A DNA stretch of 13,172 nucleotides. Source: Caldisericota bacterium. GTDB lineage: Bacteria > Caldisericota > Caldisericia > Cryosericales > Cryosericaceae. The notes under the pieces are model-generated. The model was not told the origin of the DNA and searched no databases. It worked only from the letters and a program-made list of their open reading frames with translations. This document shows, piece after piece, positions 1 to 6,753 of the stretch. Both the position numbers and the translations under genes were made by a program. The stretch covers positions 1 through 13,172 of the forward strand of contig JAKLHS010000006.1 of the NCBI GenBank assembly GCA_022710025.1. The letters are read 5' to 3'. How positions within the stretch are numbered: the first letter of the stretch is position 1; each line of letters starts with the position of its first letter.

Positions 1-270
1 ATGCAGGAAAACGATGTTGCGACGATTATCGGAACCACAACATACGGGAAGGGGCTCATTCAGCGCAGTTGGAATCTCTCAAACGGATATGAATTGAAGG
101 TTACGGTGGAAGAGTATTACACGCCGAACAAAAACGTTATCCAGAAGAAGGGGCTGACGCCAGATATCGTCGTCGCCGATCCTGCCCCCAAGGATCTGGG
201 GACACTCCCCGGGGATACACAACTCGCACGCGGAATCCAGGAAGTGCGAGAGGGCAAGGGTGCGTCATGA
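1..270 (+). CDS. S41-family C-terminal processing protease, 3' end only
   Basis: This is the last 89 codons of a serine protease of the S41 (CtpA/Prc) family, which cleaves proteins at the cell envelope using a Ser-Lys dyad. Seen in the sequence: TYGKGLIQ (residues 14-21 of the visible part) matches the family block holding the catalytic Lys (here K17) and a conserved Gln (Q21). It is followed by the usual strand-rich tail and the closing motif GLTPDIVV. The catalytic Ser, the PDZ domain and any signal peptide would lie upstream of the window. The ATG at base 1 is an internal Met (in relatives this position is the helix just before the GKG block), so the true start is off the edge. The stop overlaps the gmk start by 4 nt (ATGA), implying co-transcription with gmk. 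Family assignment is firm; the exact subtype is unknown. Confidence 0.88.
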   Translation: MQENDVATIIGTTTYGKGLIQRSWNLSNGYELKVTVEEYYTPNKNVIQKKGLTPDIVVADPAPKDLGTLPGDTQLARGIQEVREGKGAS

Positions 271-824
271 TCGTGATTGTCTCGGGGCCGGGAGGGGTCG
301 GTAAGAGCACTGTAGTCGCAGAGCTTCTGCGCCGCAATCCCGGCATGCGACGATCGATCTCTGTTACGACGCGATCTCCGCGATCAGGCGAGCGCGATGG
401 TATCGATTACTATTTTGTGACTGATGAGCAGTTCACAGATTGGATTGACAAGGAAAGGTTCGCTGAGTATGCTGATGTGCGCGGTCACCGCTATGGAACT
501 CTGAAATGTTCACTTGAGTCAATACCGCAGAGCGACATAGTGGTTTTCACGATCGACGTCCATGGAGGGCAAGCCGTTAAGCGGCTGTTTCCCGAAGCAC
601 TGGCGATCTTCCTGAAACCGCCGGACACAGTTGAGCTTGAGCGGCGCCTGGCAGGCAGAGGCGCGGATACGGCTGAGGAAATCGCGGGCAGGCTGAAGCT
701 GGGACAGTACGAGATGACATTTGCCAAGGACTACGACTACATGGTCACCAATCGGGACCTTTCCACGACGGTCGACATCATTGATAACATTATCCGTAAT
801 GTACAACGGAGACAGGAGCGGTAA
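267..824 (+). CDS. gmk: Guanylate kinase
   Basis: Cytosolic enzyme that phosphorylates GMP to GDP with ATP, an essential step in guanine nucleotide synthesis. The 185-residue product has the family's normal length. The P-loop GPGGVGKST is at residues 7-15 (many relatives have GPSG). The GMP-binding block SVTTRSPRSGERDG follows near residues 32-45, then DYYFV. The lid segment RRLAGRGADTAEEIAGRL contains the RG-D pattern of the family. The start ATG overlaps the stop of the upstream protease gene by 4 nt and has AAGGG about 7 nt upstream, so translation is probably coupled. The stop codon abuts the ATG of the next gene. A gmk gene followed by an omega-subunit gene is a widespread bacterial arrangement and supports the call for the next entry. 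Confidence 0.97.
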   Translation: MIVIVSGPGGVGKSTVVAELLRRNPGMRRSISVTTRSPRSGERDGIDYYFVTDEQFTDWIDKERFAEYADVRGHRYGTLKCSLESIPQSDIVVFTIDVHGGQAVKRLFPEALAIFLKPPDTVELERRLAGRGADTAEEIAGRLKLGQYEMTFAKDYDYMVTNRDLSTTVDIIDNIIRNVQRRQER

Positions 825-1088
825 ATGGAAGAACAGAAAACGCAGTCAACACAGGAGGAAGCGCTCGCAGCCCTGTACCTTGAAACGCTTGTCAAGGACG
901 TCAGTCCCAACAAATACCGTTTGATTCGGAAGCTCATAGAGGCTTCGCATGAGCAGCTTGAGGAGAAGCCGGACCCTCTCCGGGAGCCGGTCGATGATAT
1001 TCTGCGGGAATCAGCCGCTCGTCTTCGCAAGACCAAGATTTCGAGATCCAGCGACACAGAACCAGCGAAACAGGCCATCAACCGGTAA
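825..1088 (+). CDS. rpoZ: Divergent RNA polymerase omega subunit candidate
   Basis: Short 87-residue protein, proposed to be the omega subunit that helps assemble and stabilise RNA polymerase on beta-prime. Similarity is weak. A segment NKYRLIRKLIEAS (residues 29-41) can be laid over the omega helix usually reading N(R/K)(F/Y)xLVxxAxxRA, and REPVDDILRESA (53-64) over the later KPVxxALxEI segment. The acidic-basic tail (residues 68-87) looks disordered. The strongest argument is position: it begins directly at the gmk stop codon (TAA then ATG), with AGGAG 6 nt before the start, exactly where rpoZ sits in many bacteria, and the length fits. The normal Ala/Arg-rich omega motif is eroded, so a different small protein cannot be excluded. 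Confidence 0.62.
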   Translation: MEEQKTQSTQEEALAALYLETLVKDVSPNKYRLIRKLIEASHEQLEEKPDPLREPVDDILRESAARLRKTKISRSSDTEPAKQAINR

Positions 1089-1175
1089 TCATTTCTCTAC
1101 CCTGTTTGCAGCATGACGGCTGTGATCGTCATACCCTCTGCGAGGGTCGCCAGTGATTTGGGAAAGAGGTGATAT
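1089..1175 (+). promoter_or_regulatory. metK leader with two abutting hairpins and strong RBS
   Basis: This 87-bp gap is the only sizeable break in the plus-strand operon. ATGACG (1113-1118) pairs with CGTCAT (1127-1132) around an 8-nt loop. It is immediately followed by ACCCTC (1133-1138) pairing with GAGGGT (1142-1147) around TGC. No T-tract follows, so this is not a standard intrinsic terminator. A strong ribosome binding site, GAGGTGAT at 1166-1173, precedes the metK ATG at 1176. CCTC within the second hairpin (1135-1138) could instead pair with GAGG of the ribosome site (1166-1169). That would give alternative folds, but this is inference. I could not match it to a known SAM riboswitch class. 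Confidence 0.4.
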
Positions 1176-2345
1176 ATGGACGGAAACGCTCTTGTTAGCC
1201 AGACGGTCGAGTTTGTCACGATCGGTCATCCAGATAAAGTTGCAGACCAAGTTTCAGACGCCGTTCTGGACGAGTTGCTTATGCAGGACCAGTACAGCCG
1301 AGTCGCATGCGAAACTTTCGTGACGCATGGACTGATCATCGTCGGCGGAGAGATCACGACTCATGGTTTCGTCGACGTTGACCAGGTCGTCCGGTCAACT
1401 GTCGACAGCATCGGCTATAACCATCCGAAGTTTGGCTTCGATGCCAAAACCTGTGCCGTGGTGAGCGCTATAGGTCGCCAATCGCCCGATATCGCTCAGG
1501 GCGTCGACGTGGGAGGAGCAGGAGATCAAGGAATCATGTACGGTTATGCGACAGATGAAACCCCTGCTTACATGCCACTTGCCTATGAACTTGCCAGAAA
1601 ACTCAGCATGCGTCAGGAGGAGGTGCGCCAGCAAAACATCCTCGACTACCTCGGGCCTGATGGCAAGAGCCAAGTGACGATGGAATATAATGGAGAGGTG
1701 CCTGTTCATCTGCGTTCTGTTGTCCTCTCTTCTCAGCATCTTGCCGATGTTCTTGATCCGAGCGATCCTTCGCATATGTCCGTCAAGGCACGGGAGGAAA
1801 TCATCGAGAACGTCGTTCGGCCATCGCTGCCACCAGAGTTTCTCGACGAAGCAACGCAGATCTATGTCAATCCGACCGGTAAGTTCGTCATCGGAGGGCC
1901 ACAATCAGACACCGGGATGACCGGCCGTAAGCTCGGCATCGATACCTATGGCGGACGCATTCCGCATGGCGGCGGCGCATTCTCCGGAAAAGATCCGACA
2001 AAGGTTGACCGATCCGCGACATATCTCATGCGATATATCGCCAAAAACATCGTTGCAGCAGGCATCGCTCATCGATGCCTGACCCAGGTCGCGTATGTTA
2101 TTGGGCAGAAGAACCCCGTCTCGTTTGAACTATCGTTCGAAGGAACGGGCATATTACCGGAAACCATTGTCCGGGACGCCATCGTTGCCAACATCGAAAT
2201 GACTCCCGCAGCCATCATCAAGTACCTCGACCTCCGCAAACCCATGTATCGTCGCACTTCAATGCATGGGCATTTTGGACGGCCCGGCTTCAGCTGGGAG
2301 GAGCTCAACCTCGTCGGCGAACTCAAGAACTGGCTCAAGACCTGA
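1176..2345 (+). CDS. metK: S-adenosylmethionine synthetase
   Basis: Makes S-adenosylmethionine from methionine and ATP, releasing phosphate and pyrophosphate; cytosolic, normally a tetramer. The product has 389 residues, about normal. Visible signatures are GHPDK (17-21), GAGDQG (114-119), KSQVT (164-168), TGRKLGIDTYGG (249-260) and GGGAFSGKDPTKVDRSA (265-281). The His, Asp and Lys residues of the family's active site are present. Two departures from the E. coli type are visible. The usual SEGHPDK reads TIGHPDK (I16). The flexible loop between GVD and GAGDQG is only a few residues (GVDVGGAGDQG), several shorter than the usual DRADPLEQ-like stretch. The start at 1176 is supported by GAGGTGAT with good spacing. 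The stop is 3 bp before priA. Function is secure; the short loop may affect active-site gating (inference). Confidence 0.97.
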   Translation: MDGNALVSQTVEFVTIGHPDKVADQVSDAVLDELLMQDQYSRVACETFVTHGLIIVGGEITTHGFVDVDQVVRSTVDSIGYNHPKFGFDAKTCAVVSAIGRQSPDIAQGVDVGGAGDQGIMYGYATDETPAYMPLAYELARKLSMRQEEVRQQNILDYLGPDGKSQVTMEYNGEVPVHLRSVVLSSQHLADVLDPSDPSHMSVKAREEIIENVVRPSLPPEFLDEATQIYVNPTGKFVIGGPQSDTGMTGRKLGIDTYGGRIPHGGGAFSGKDPTKVDRSATYLMRYIAKNIVAAGIAHRCLTQVAYVIGQKNPVSFELSFEGTGILPETIVRDAIVANIEMTPAAIIKYLDLRKPMYRRTSMHGHFGRPGFSWEELNLVGELKNWLKT

Positions 2346-2348
2346 CCC

Positions 2349-4412
2349 GTGTTTGGCAGGTTCGCCGTTCTGTCGCAGCGAGGACCCTTCTCGCGGATGC
2401 TCTTGTCTTATGATTTGGATGGAGTGGCGGAGGTTCGTCCGGGATCGTGGTACCTTGTGCCGTTTCACCATGATATAGCTCCCGGTCTTCTCGTCGACAC
2501 GGAGCCTGGCACGAGCGCAGCGGGACCGTTTCTCCCTGCTCTTGCTCGCTTGGAGGCGCCGGGTATCTATGCCGACCTTGACGGAACTGTAGCCGATCTC
2601 CGGCAATCCATTGAACGCCAGTTTGTACCATGGGACGACGCTCTTGCCGTTGTACGGTTTCTCAATGAGAACCAACGTCACAACAGGCAACGAGCGCGAT
2701 TGACCGTACGTGGCCCGGCAGCTCTCCTTCACAATATTCAAGCAGTCGCCGGGAGCGATTGCGCATTTGCCCGCAGTACAACGTCTTTGCGGCTGCTGCT
2801 CCTTGATGACTGCACACCGTGTCAGCTTCCCGCAAGCTTGTGGAAAATTCCGACGCGAGATCGTAGTCGCCTATACCAACAGGGGGTAATCGTTGATGCC
2901 GCATGCGCTGCTGATCCATCTGCGAATTTCGTTGCGCTTGAAGCGTCTGCAACTCCGGAACTCGTTGTCGGCTCGTTCGTCCAGCGTCTAGACCGTGTTC
3001 GTTTACTCATGGATTCCGCTGTCGCCGGTAACGGGAGCGTCGCCCTTATTACGAGCTCCGAATCCTTGACGATAGCATATGAAGCCGCGATGAAAGAATG
3101 GAGGGTGCCTGTGTTCCGCTGGCCTCCTGTGCAGCGCCGCAAAAGTGCGGCCAATCGGGCCCCCGGCATCTGGCTGAGCACGCGCCTTTTCTCTGCCGCC
3201 ATACTGCCGGAAATCTCTCTTGTGGTACTAGATCTGGGGGTACCGGGAGAGGGGCCGTTCTACTGGCAGCACTTCTCTCAACGAAGCTTGGTGCAGCTCG
3301 TGTGTGAGCTAAGCGCGAAGCGCATGATACCTTGTGCAGTATGTGTCAGCGTTCCCACCCTTACAGTACTGGACGCTTGCGGGAAGACTCCCGATGCTCT
3401 GTCGATCGCAAGAGAGAGTGCGCGGCAAACCACCCGATACGAAATCCGCAAAGCAGACGGCACGGTTTCGGGCATCCGCCAGCCATCACGAATCCTCCTG
3501 GAGCAGACAACGCGTCTTTTGCGTGAGACATACGACAAGACTCTTGACTCGTTGCTTCTTCTCAACATCCGCGGCCTCGCTACCCTTATCGAATGTGCCG
3601 AGTGTGGCTACACTGCGACCTGTCCTGTGTGTGGCAATACGCTGACACTCGGCGCCGAACGCAGCTGTCTCTTCTGCAAGCAGTGTGGTCATTCTGAACC
3701 ATCGCCGGATGTGTGTCCCAATTGTCATGGGGCGCAACTGCGATCTCGAGGATACGGGCTGGATCGGCTCAAATACGAACTGGGCCGAACCTTTCCTCTC
3801 TCGGCGATCACACCCGTGGATATTGTCGCGATTGACCGGCTGCATCCTACTGCCACCCCACACGTCTATCTCGGAACGTATGCGGACGTACAGATCATTC
3901 CGTTGCTGCGGCCGCATCTGGTGGTATTTCCTGATGTGAGCGTGGGGCTGCACCACCCTGTATTCGACAATCTGGAACAGCTCTTCGCCGTTATTCGCGG
4001 GGCCGAGAGCGAGACAGTTCCCGGCACTGTTGTTGTGCAGCTGGACAGGAGAACCATGGCGTTGCGGCAGATCCTTGAAACGCAGCCGCTCCGTGAGTTT
4101 CTTATGCGTGAATCCGCACAACGAGAGGGTCTGAGCATGCCGCCGTTCAGCCGCCAATTCTCTATCCAATTTCCTGTGCGCTCAACAACACCGGATTCCG
4201 AGCAATTACGTGCTCAACTGGTCGAGGCGCTTGACGCCGAAGCGGTATCTCCTCAGGGGCTGCGCGTGGAAATGCTGCGGATGGCACACGAGTCACAAAT
4301 GGCGTCGGCTGAGTTCCGAGTGGACCGGGCCATAGCCGCGCCAGAGCGGCGTGTGGAGAGAGCTCTGTCCCACATTTCACTCTTCCGAAACGCCGTCATC
4401 CGCATATACTGA
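2349..4412 (+). CDS. priA: PriA-type primosomal protein, helicase motifs lost
   Basis: PriA (primosomal protein N') recognises stalled forks and starts replication restart. The 687-residue product has the normal length. The N-terminal 3'-DNA-end-binding domain is recognisable (FAVLSQRG at the start, then WYLVPFHHDIAPGLLVD). Eight paired cysteines (C416/C419, C425/C428, C443/C446, C456/C459) form the two zinc sites, followed by RSRGYGLDRLKYEL, a match to the family's GxGTExxxxEL. The ATPase core is degraded. I find no GxxGxGKT, the expected DEEH reads DLGV (295-298), and the QVAGRAGR region reads AVIRGAES. It is therefore probably a structural, helicase-inactive PriA, as described for actinobacterial PriA. 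Start is GTG, 3 bp after the metK stop. No stop or frameshift is seen, so it is not a pseudogene in the simple sense. Confidence 0.88.
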   Translation: MFGRFAVLSQRGPFSRMLLSYDLDGVAEVRPGSWYLVPFHHDIAPGLLVDTEPGTSAAGPFLPALARLEAPGIYADLDGTVADLRQSIERQFVPWDDALAVVRFLNENQRHNRQRARLTVRGPAALLHNIQAVAGSDCAFARSTTSLRLLLLDDCTPCQLPASLWKIPTRDRSRLYQQGVIVDAACAADPSANFVALEASATPELVVGSFVQRLDRVRLLMDSAVAGNGSVALITSSESLTIAYEAAMKEWRVPVFRWPPVQRRKSAANRAPGIWLSTRLFSAAILPEISLVVLDLGVPGEGPFYWQHFSQRSLVQLVCELSAKRMIPCAVCVSVPTLTVLDACGKTPDALSIARESARQTTRYEIRKADGTVSGIRQPSRILLEQTTRLLRETYDKTLDSLLLLNIRGLATLIECAECGYTATCPVCGNTLTLGAERSCLFCKQCGHSEPSPDVCPNCHGAQLRSRGYGLDRLKYELGRTFPLSAITPVDIVAIDRLHPTATPHVYLGTYADVQIIPLLRPHLVVFPDVSVGLHHPVFDNLEQLFAVIRGAESETVPGTVVVQLDRRTMALRQILETQPLREFLMRESAQREGLSMPPFSRQFSIQFPVRSTTPDSEQLRAQLVEALDAEAVSPQGLRVEMLRMAHESQMASAEFRVDRAIAAPERRVERALSHISLFRNAVIRIY

Positions 4413-4416
4413 ACTA

Positions 4417-4926
4417 ATGAAGATTGTAATGATCGGCAATCCCGTCCTTCGGAAAAAGGCGCGGACTGTACATAAGGTGACCAGCGAACTTGTTGAATTC
4501 GCCGACTCCATGGAAGCGCTCATGCACCCGACAGGTGTCGGTCTCGCTGCTCCTCAGGTGGGGCGCAGCGAGGCTTTTTTTATCTATGATGTCGGTGATG
4601 GCTTGCGGCTTGTCATCAATCCACAGATTCTGGAACGAAAAGGGGCCGCCTCAGGTGAGGAAGGATGCCTGAGCGTTCCCGGTGTATGGGCTCCTATCGA
4701 ACGTGCCACTGAGATCACGCTCTCGTTCCTCGATCGCTCCGGTCACCGAAGGGTTCGCAAGTATGCCGATTTCGAAGCCCGCGTCATCCAGCACGAGTAT
4801 GATCATCTTCAGGGTGTCCTCTTTGTCGATCGAATCACCGACGCGGCTACCATTTCCGTTCAGGAGGATTCTCCCGTGGCGGAAGCTCTTGCTCAGACGG
4901 TTGAAACAAGGGAGAGACAACTCTGA
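4417..4926 (+). CDS. def: Peptide deformylase
   Basis: Metalloenzyme that removes the formyl group from the initiator methionine of new proteins at the ribosome. The 169-residue product carries all three family motifs: GVGLAAPQ (40-47), EGCLS (82-86, metal ligand C84) and QHEYDH (125-130, metal ligands H126 and H130, catalytic E127). The ATG at 4417 gives the usual beginning MKIVMIGNPVLRKKA. A longer in-frame start exists at 4351, but it would overlap the priA end by 62 nt and add residues that relatives lack. No clear ribosome site precedes 4417. The 4-bp gap after priA suggests translational coupling. It lies 2 bp before fmt, its functional partner, which adds the formyl group that Def removes. 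Confidence 0.97.
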   Translation: MKIVMIGNPVLRKKARTVHKVTSELVEFADSMEALMHPTGVGLAAPQVGRSEAFFIYDVGDGLRLVINPQILERKGAASGEEGCLSVPGVWAPIERATEITLSFLDRSGHRRVRKYADFEARVIQHEYDHLQGVLFVDRITDAATISVQEDSPVAEALAQTVETRERQL

Positions 4927-4928
4927 CG

Positions 4929-5897
4929 ATGCCAGACCGACAGGCTCGGATTGCTGTCTTTGGTTCTTCCCCGATTTCTGTTCCTGTTTTCGAGGCTATC
5001 GCTGCGCAACACCGCGTTGTTGTGGCCGTTATCTCCGATGTGCCTCATATTCGCCATGGAAAACCGGTATTGAACTCCGTTGCGCAGTGGGCAATCTCGA
5101 GAAGCATATCACTGCTCAATGGCGCCACACTTCCTGCCAACGAATTGGTGTCTCGACTGCAGTGTGAGAAGATAGACATTTTATTTCTTCTTTCCTATGG
5201 GCATATCCTCCCGGCTGCAGTTTTGGAGTCGCCATTGCTTGCCGCAATCAATCTGCATCCGTCGAATCTTCCGTGGTATCGTGGCGCTGCGCCCATCGAG
5301 CGTCAGATCATGGATGGGTGTGTCACTTCAGCGGTCAGCATCATCCGTATGAGCCCATTATTGGATCGAGGTGACATCCTCGGACAACGAAGTTTCGACA
5401 TCGCACCGGACGACTACCGTCCCGACGTCGAGGCGTCTATTGTTCGAGCCGGCGTTCCTCTTGCCCTGGAAGTTATCGACCGCCTCCTCTCTGCCACTGT
5501 ATGCTGCACTCCCCAATTGGGTCATGGTTCCTATGCCCGCAAGGTAACCTCGGAGGAGGAGCTGATTGACTGGTCACTTCCTGTGGCGCGCATTTTCAAC
5601 CTTATTCGAGCGCTTGCTCCTGAACCGGGAGCCTCGACGTACCACGGTAACGATCGAATCAAAATCCTCCGGGCAACACCGCTGCCCATGGGTTCCGCTG
5701 TCCCGAGTCTGGAGAGCAACATCCCTGGATTCCTCAGGATGTTTGACCGGAACCGTGCAGCCGTCCGTTGCGGTGATAGCTGGCTCGAACTCCTGCGAGT
5801 GCAATTTCCTGGGAAAAGACCCCTGTCGGTGCCCGAGCTCATCAACGGGCGATGGCTTTGCCCCGGAACATGTCTTTCCAACTCTGCCACTTCGTAG
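4929..5897 (+). CDS. fmt: Methionyl-tRNA formyltransferase
   Basis: Transfers a formyl group from 10-formyltetrahydrofolate to methionyl initiator tRNA, producing the fMet-tRNA used to start translation. The product has 322 residues, close to the usual size. The catalytic triad appears as N108 and H110 in INLHPSNLPWYRGAAPIE and D146 in LLDRGDI. The family-typical YARKVTSEEELIDW (202-215) leads into the C-terminal tRNA-binding domain, ending near FPGKRPLSVPELING. The N-terminal formyl-folate fold begins IAVFGSSPISVPVFEAI, somewhat altered from the usual GTPxFA. It is the last gene of the plus-strand operon, 2 bp after def. Only a weak GGGAG lies about 13 nt upstream, so coupling to def is likely. 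Confidence 0.96.
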   Translation: MPDRQARIAVFGSSPISVPVFEAIAAQHRVVVAVISDVPHIRHGKPVLNSVAQWAISRSISLLNGATLPANELVSRLQCEKIDILFLLSYGHILPAAVLESPLLAAINLHPSNLPWYRGAAPIERQIMDGCVTSAVSIIRMSPLLDRGDILGQRSFDIAPDDYRPDVEASIVRAGVPLALEVIDRLLSATVCCTPQLGHGSYARKVTSEEELIDWSLPVARIFNLIRALAPEPGASTYHGNDRIKILRATPLPMGSAVPSLESNIPGFLRMFDRNRAAVRCGDSWLELLRVQFPGKRPLSVPELINGRWLCPGTCLSNSATS

Positions 5898-5933
5898 CCT
5901 TTTCATTTCCCAGAAGCTTTTGTAAGACCGAAG

Positions 5934-5942
5934 TTATCCACA
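5934..5942 (+). promoter_or_regulatory. Consensus DnaA box
   Basis: TTATCCACA is an exact match to the 9-bp consensus bound by the initiator DnaA. It lies within a gap between convergent genes and is framed by GACCG (5926-5930) and CGGTC (5947-5951), which could form a 5-bp stem with the box in the loop. Only one perfect box was noticed here and there is no dnaA or dnaN gene nearby, so this is not an origin call. It may be a single DnaA binding site or a chance match. Confidence 0.4.
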
Positions 5943-5951
5943 AGTCCGGTC

Positions 5952-5981
5952 AATGTTCATAAAGATCGATTTGTGAACATT
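5952..5981. repeat. 12-bp imperfect inverted repeat, possible terminator or operator
   Basis: AATGTTCATAAA (5952-5963) pairs with TTTGTGAACATT (5970-5981) around the 6-nt loop GATCGA. The outer 8 bp are perfect and there is a single T-G mismatch, which would be a wobble pair in RNA. It could end transcription from both operons, but it is AT-rich and has no following T-run on either strand. A binding site for a dimeric protein is an alternative. Confidence 0.5.
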
Positions 5982-6015
5982 AAATTACAAGGGATTCCAA
6001 CGTAGAAAACAAAAT

Positions 6016-6612
6016 TCAGCGGAACCGTCTTCGAGCATATGATCCGAATACGAGATTGCGAACTGTCTGGGAAAAAGCTTCTGCCTCTTCCAAGGAGTCG
6101 AACGAGCGATTGACGGAAACACACCACTTTCCGGTTGCGTTCTTGAAAGAAATCCCCGGGTGAGAGCTATACCTGTTCCATCCAGGTCTGTTTTGCATGT
6201 TTTGATCGTGTGTTGCCCAGCGTAGGTTCTCTCGCCTGTTATCCAGGTCCTCTCCGTTGATGTGATCCGCCGCAGTCCCTTTTGCCGGTCGTTCCCCCAA
6301 TACATACCAGGCAAGCGACCATTTTCTGTCGGCTGCGTATTCTCTCATTTCCAGGCAAACGCGCACGAGTTCGTGGCGATGCCACTTTCCCCCGCGATAA
6401 ACCTGAATAAAAATACGACGATTTTCAGCTTTTAAACGCCGATATATGTCTGCATCTACAACAACCTCATACTCCCTATCGTCAAGATCACTTTTCTGAA
6501 ACCTGTGACGAACAGTAATGATAACGGTCTGTTCGACAAATCGTACAGGGTAGCTGAAGACTGAACGTCGGCCAATATTGACGCAGTTGCTCACGGCACA
6601 TCCCTCAATCAT
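6016..6612 (-). CDS. HNH endonuclease with AP2-like C-terminal domain
   Basis: 198-residue protein of the HNH_3-type nuclease family seen in phages and freestanding homing endonucleases, which cut double-stranded DNA. The nuclease core is at residues 114-142: ADHINGEDLDNRRENL, then RWATHDQNMQNR, with D116, H117 and N125/N129 matching the family pattern. Residues 152-180 (PGISFKNATGKWCVSVNR, then SFDSLEEAEAF) look like the AP2 DNA-binding module often attached to such nucleases. The N-terminal third is unassigned. GAAGG lies about 7 nt before the ATG. It sits alone between a recombinase gene and the convergent gap, and parts of it are AT-richer than neighbours (23 of 60 bases are G/C at 6421-6480), consistent with acquisition. 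No inactivating change is visible. Confidence 0.85.
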   Translation of the reverse strand: MIEGCAVSNCVNIGRRSVFSYPVRFVEQTVIITVRHRFQKSDLDDREYEVVVDADIYRRLKAENRRIFIQVYRGGKWHRHELVRVCLEMREYAADRKWSLAWYVLGERPAKGTAADHINGEDLDNRRENLRWATHDQNMQNRPGWNRYSSHPGISFKNATGKWCVSVNRSFDSLEEAEAFSQTVRNLVFGSYARRRFR

Positions 6613-6751
6613 TTTTTACCTTCAGCCTCTCCACCTGTTACTACATATTCTCTGCAAAAAGCCGTCTTATTTCGAAATCTGACGTGCAACTATACATTCG
6701 TCTGCTTGAAATCTCTTCTCAGGGCCGCTTTTCGACAGGCTACAATCTAGC
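6613..6751 (-). other. Spacer between recombinase and HNH genes
   Basis: A 139-bp non-coding stretch on the minus-strand path from the recombinase to the HNH gene. It contains a small hairpin at the recombinase stop codon and two GAAATCT copies in the same orientation, too short to count as an attachment site. I saw no convincing promoter with well-spaced -35 and -10 boxes, so it is unclear whether the HNH gene has its own promoter. Confidence 0.5.
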
Positions 6752-6753
6752 CT
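6737..6753 (-). repeat. 6-bp hairpin overlapping the recombinase stop codon
   Basis: AGGCTA (6737-6742) and TAGCCT (6748-6753) form a perfect inverted repeat with a 5-nt loop. Read on the minus strand it begins within the recombinase stop codon. The bases after it contain AAAA rather than a T-run, so it is a weak terminator at best. A recombination core site is possible but unsupported. Confidence 0.35.

Larger units (their letters stand above)
5898..6015. other. Convergent intergenic region with DnaA box and palindromes
   Basis: A 118-bp gap between the 3' ends of fmt (plus) and the HNH gene (minus). It holds a consensus DnaA box, a short inverted repeat around that box, and a longer palindrome, listed separately. 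It is more AT-rich than the flanking core genes by eye. No ORF or RNA gene is apparent. Its natural role would be to separate two converging operons, yet neither stem is followed by a T-tract on either strand. Confidence 0.6.

Noticed and set aside
3486..4169. Long minus-strand reading frame (227 codons) opposite priA
   Set aside because: It lies fully antisense to a recognisable gene, its product resembles no family and is rich in Arg/His/Gln as expected of a shadow frame.
4351..4416. Upstream in-frame start for def
   Set aside because: It would overlap the end of priA by 62 nt and add 22 residues absent from deformylases; the ATG at 4417 gives the typical N-terminus.
5952..5981. Classical intrinsic terminator
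   Set aside because: The stem is AT-rich and neither strand has the T-run that should follow.
5898..6015. Replication origin
   Set aside because: Only one consensus DnaA box was seen, and there is no dnaA, dnaN or AT-rich unwinding tract, so a single binding site is the most that can be claimed.
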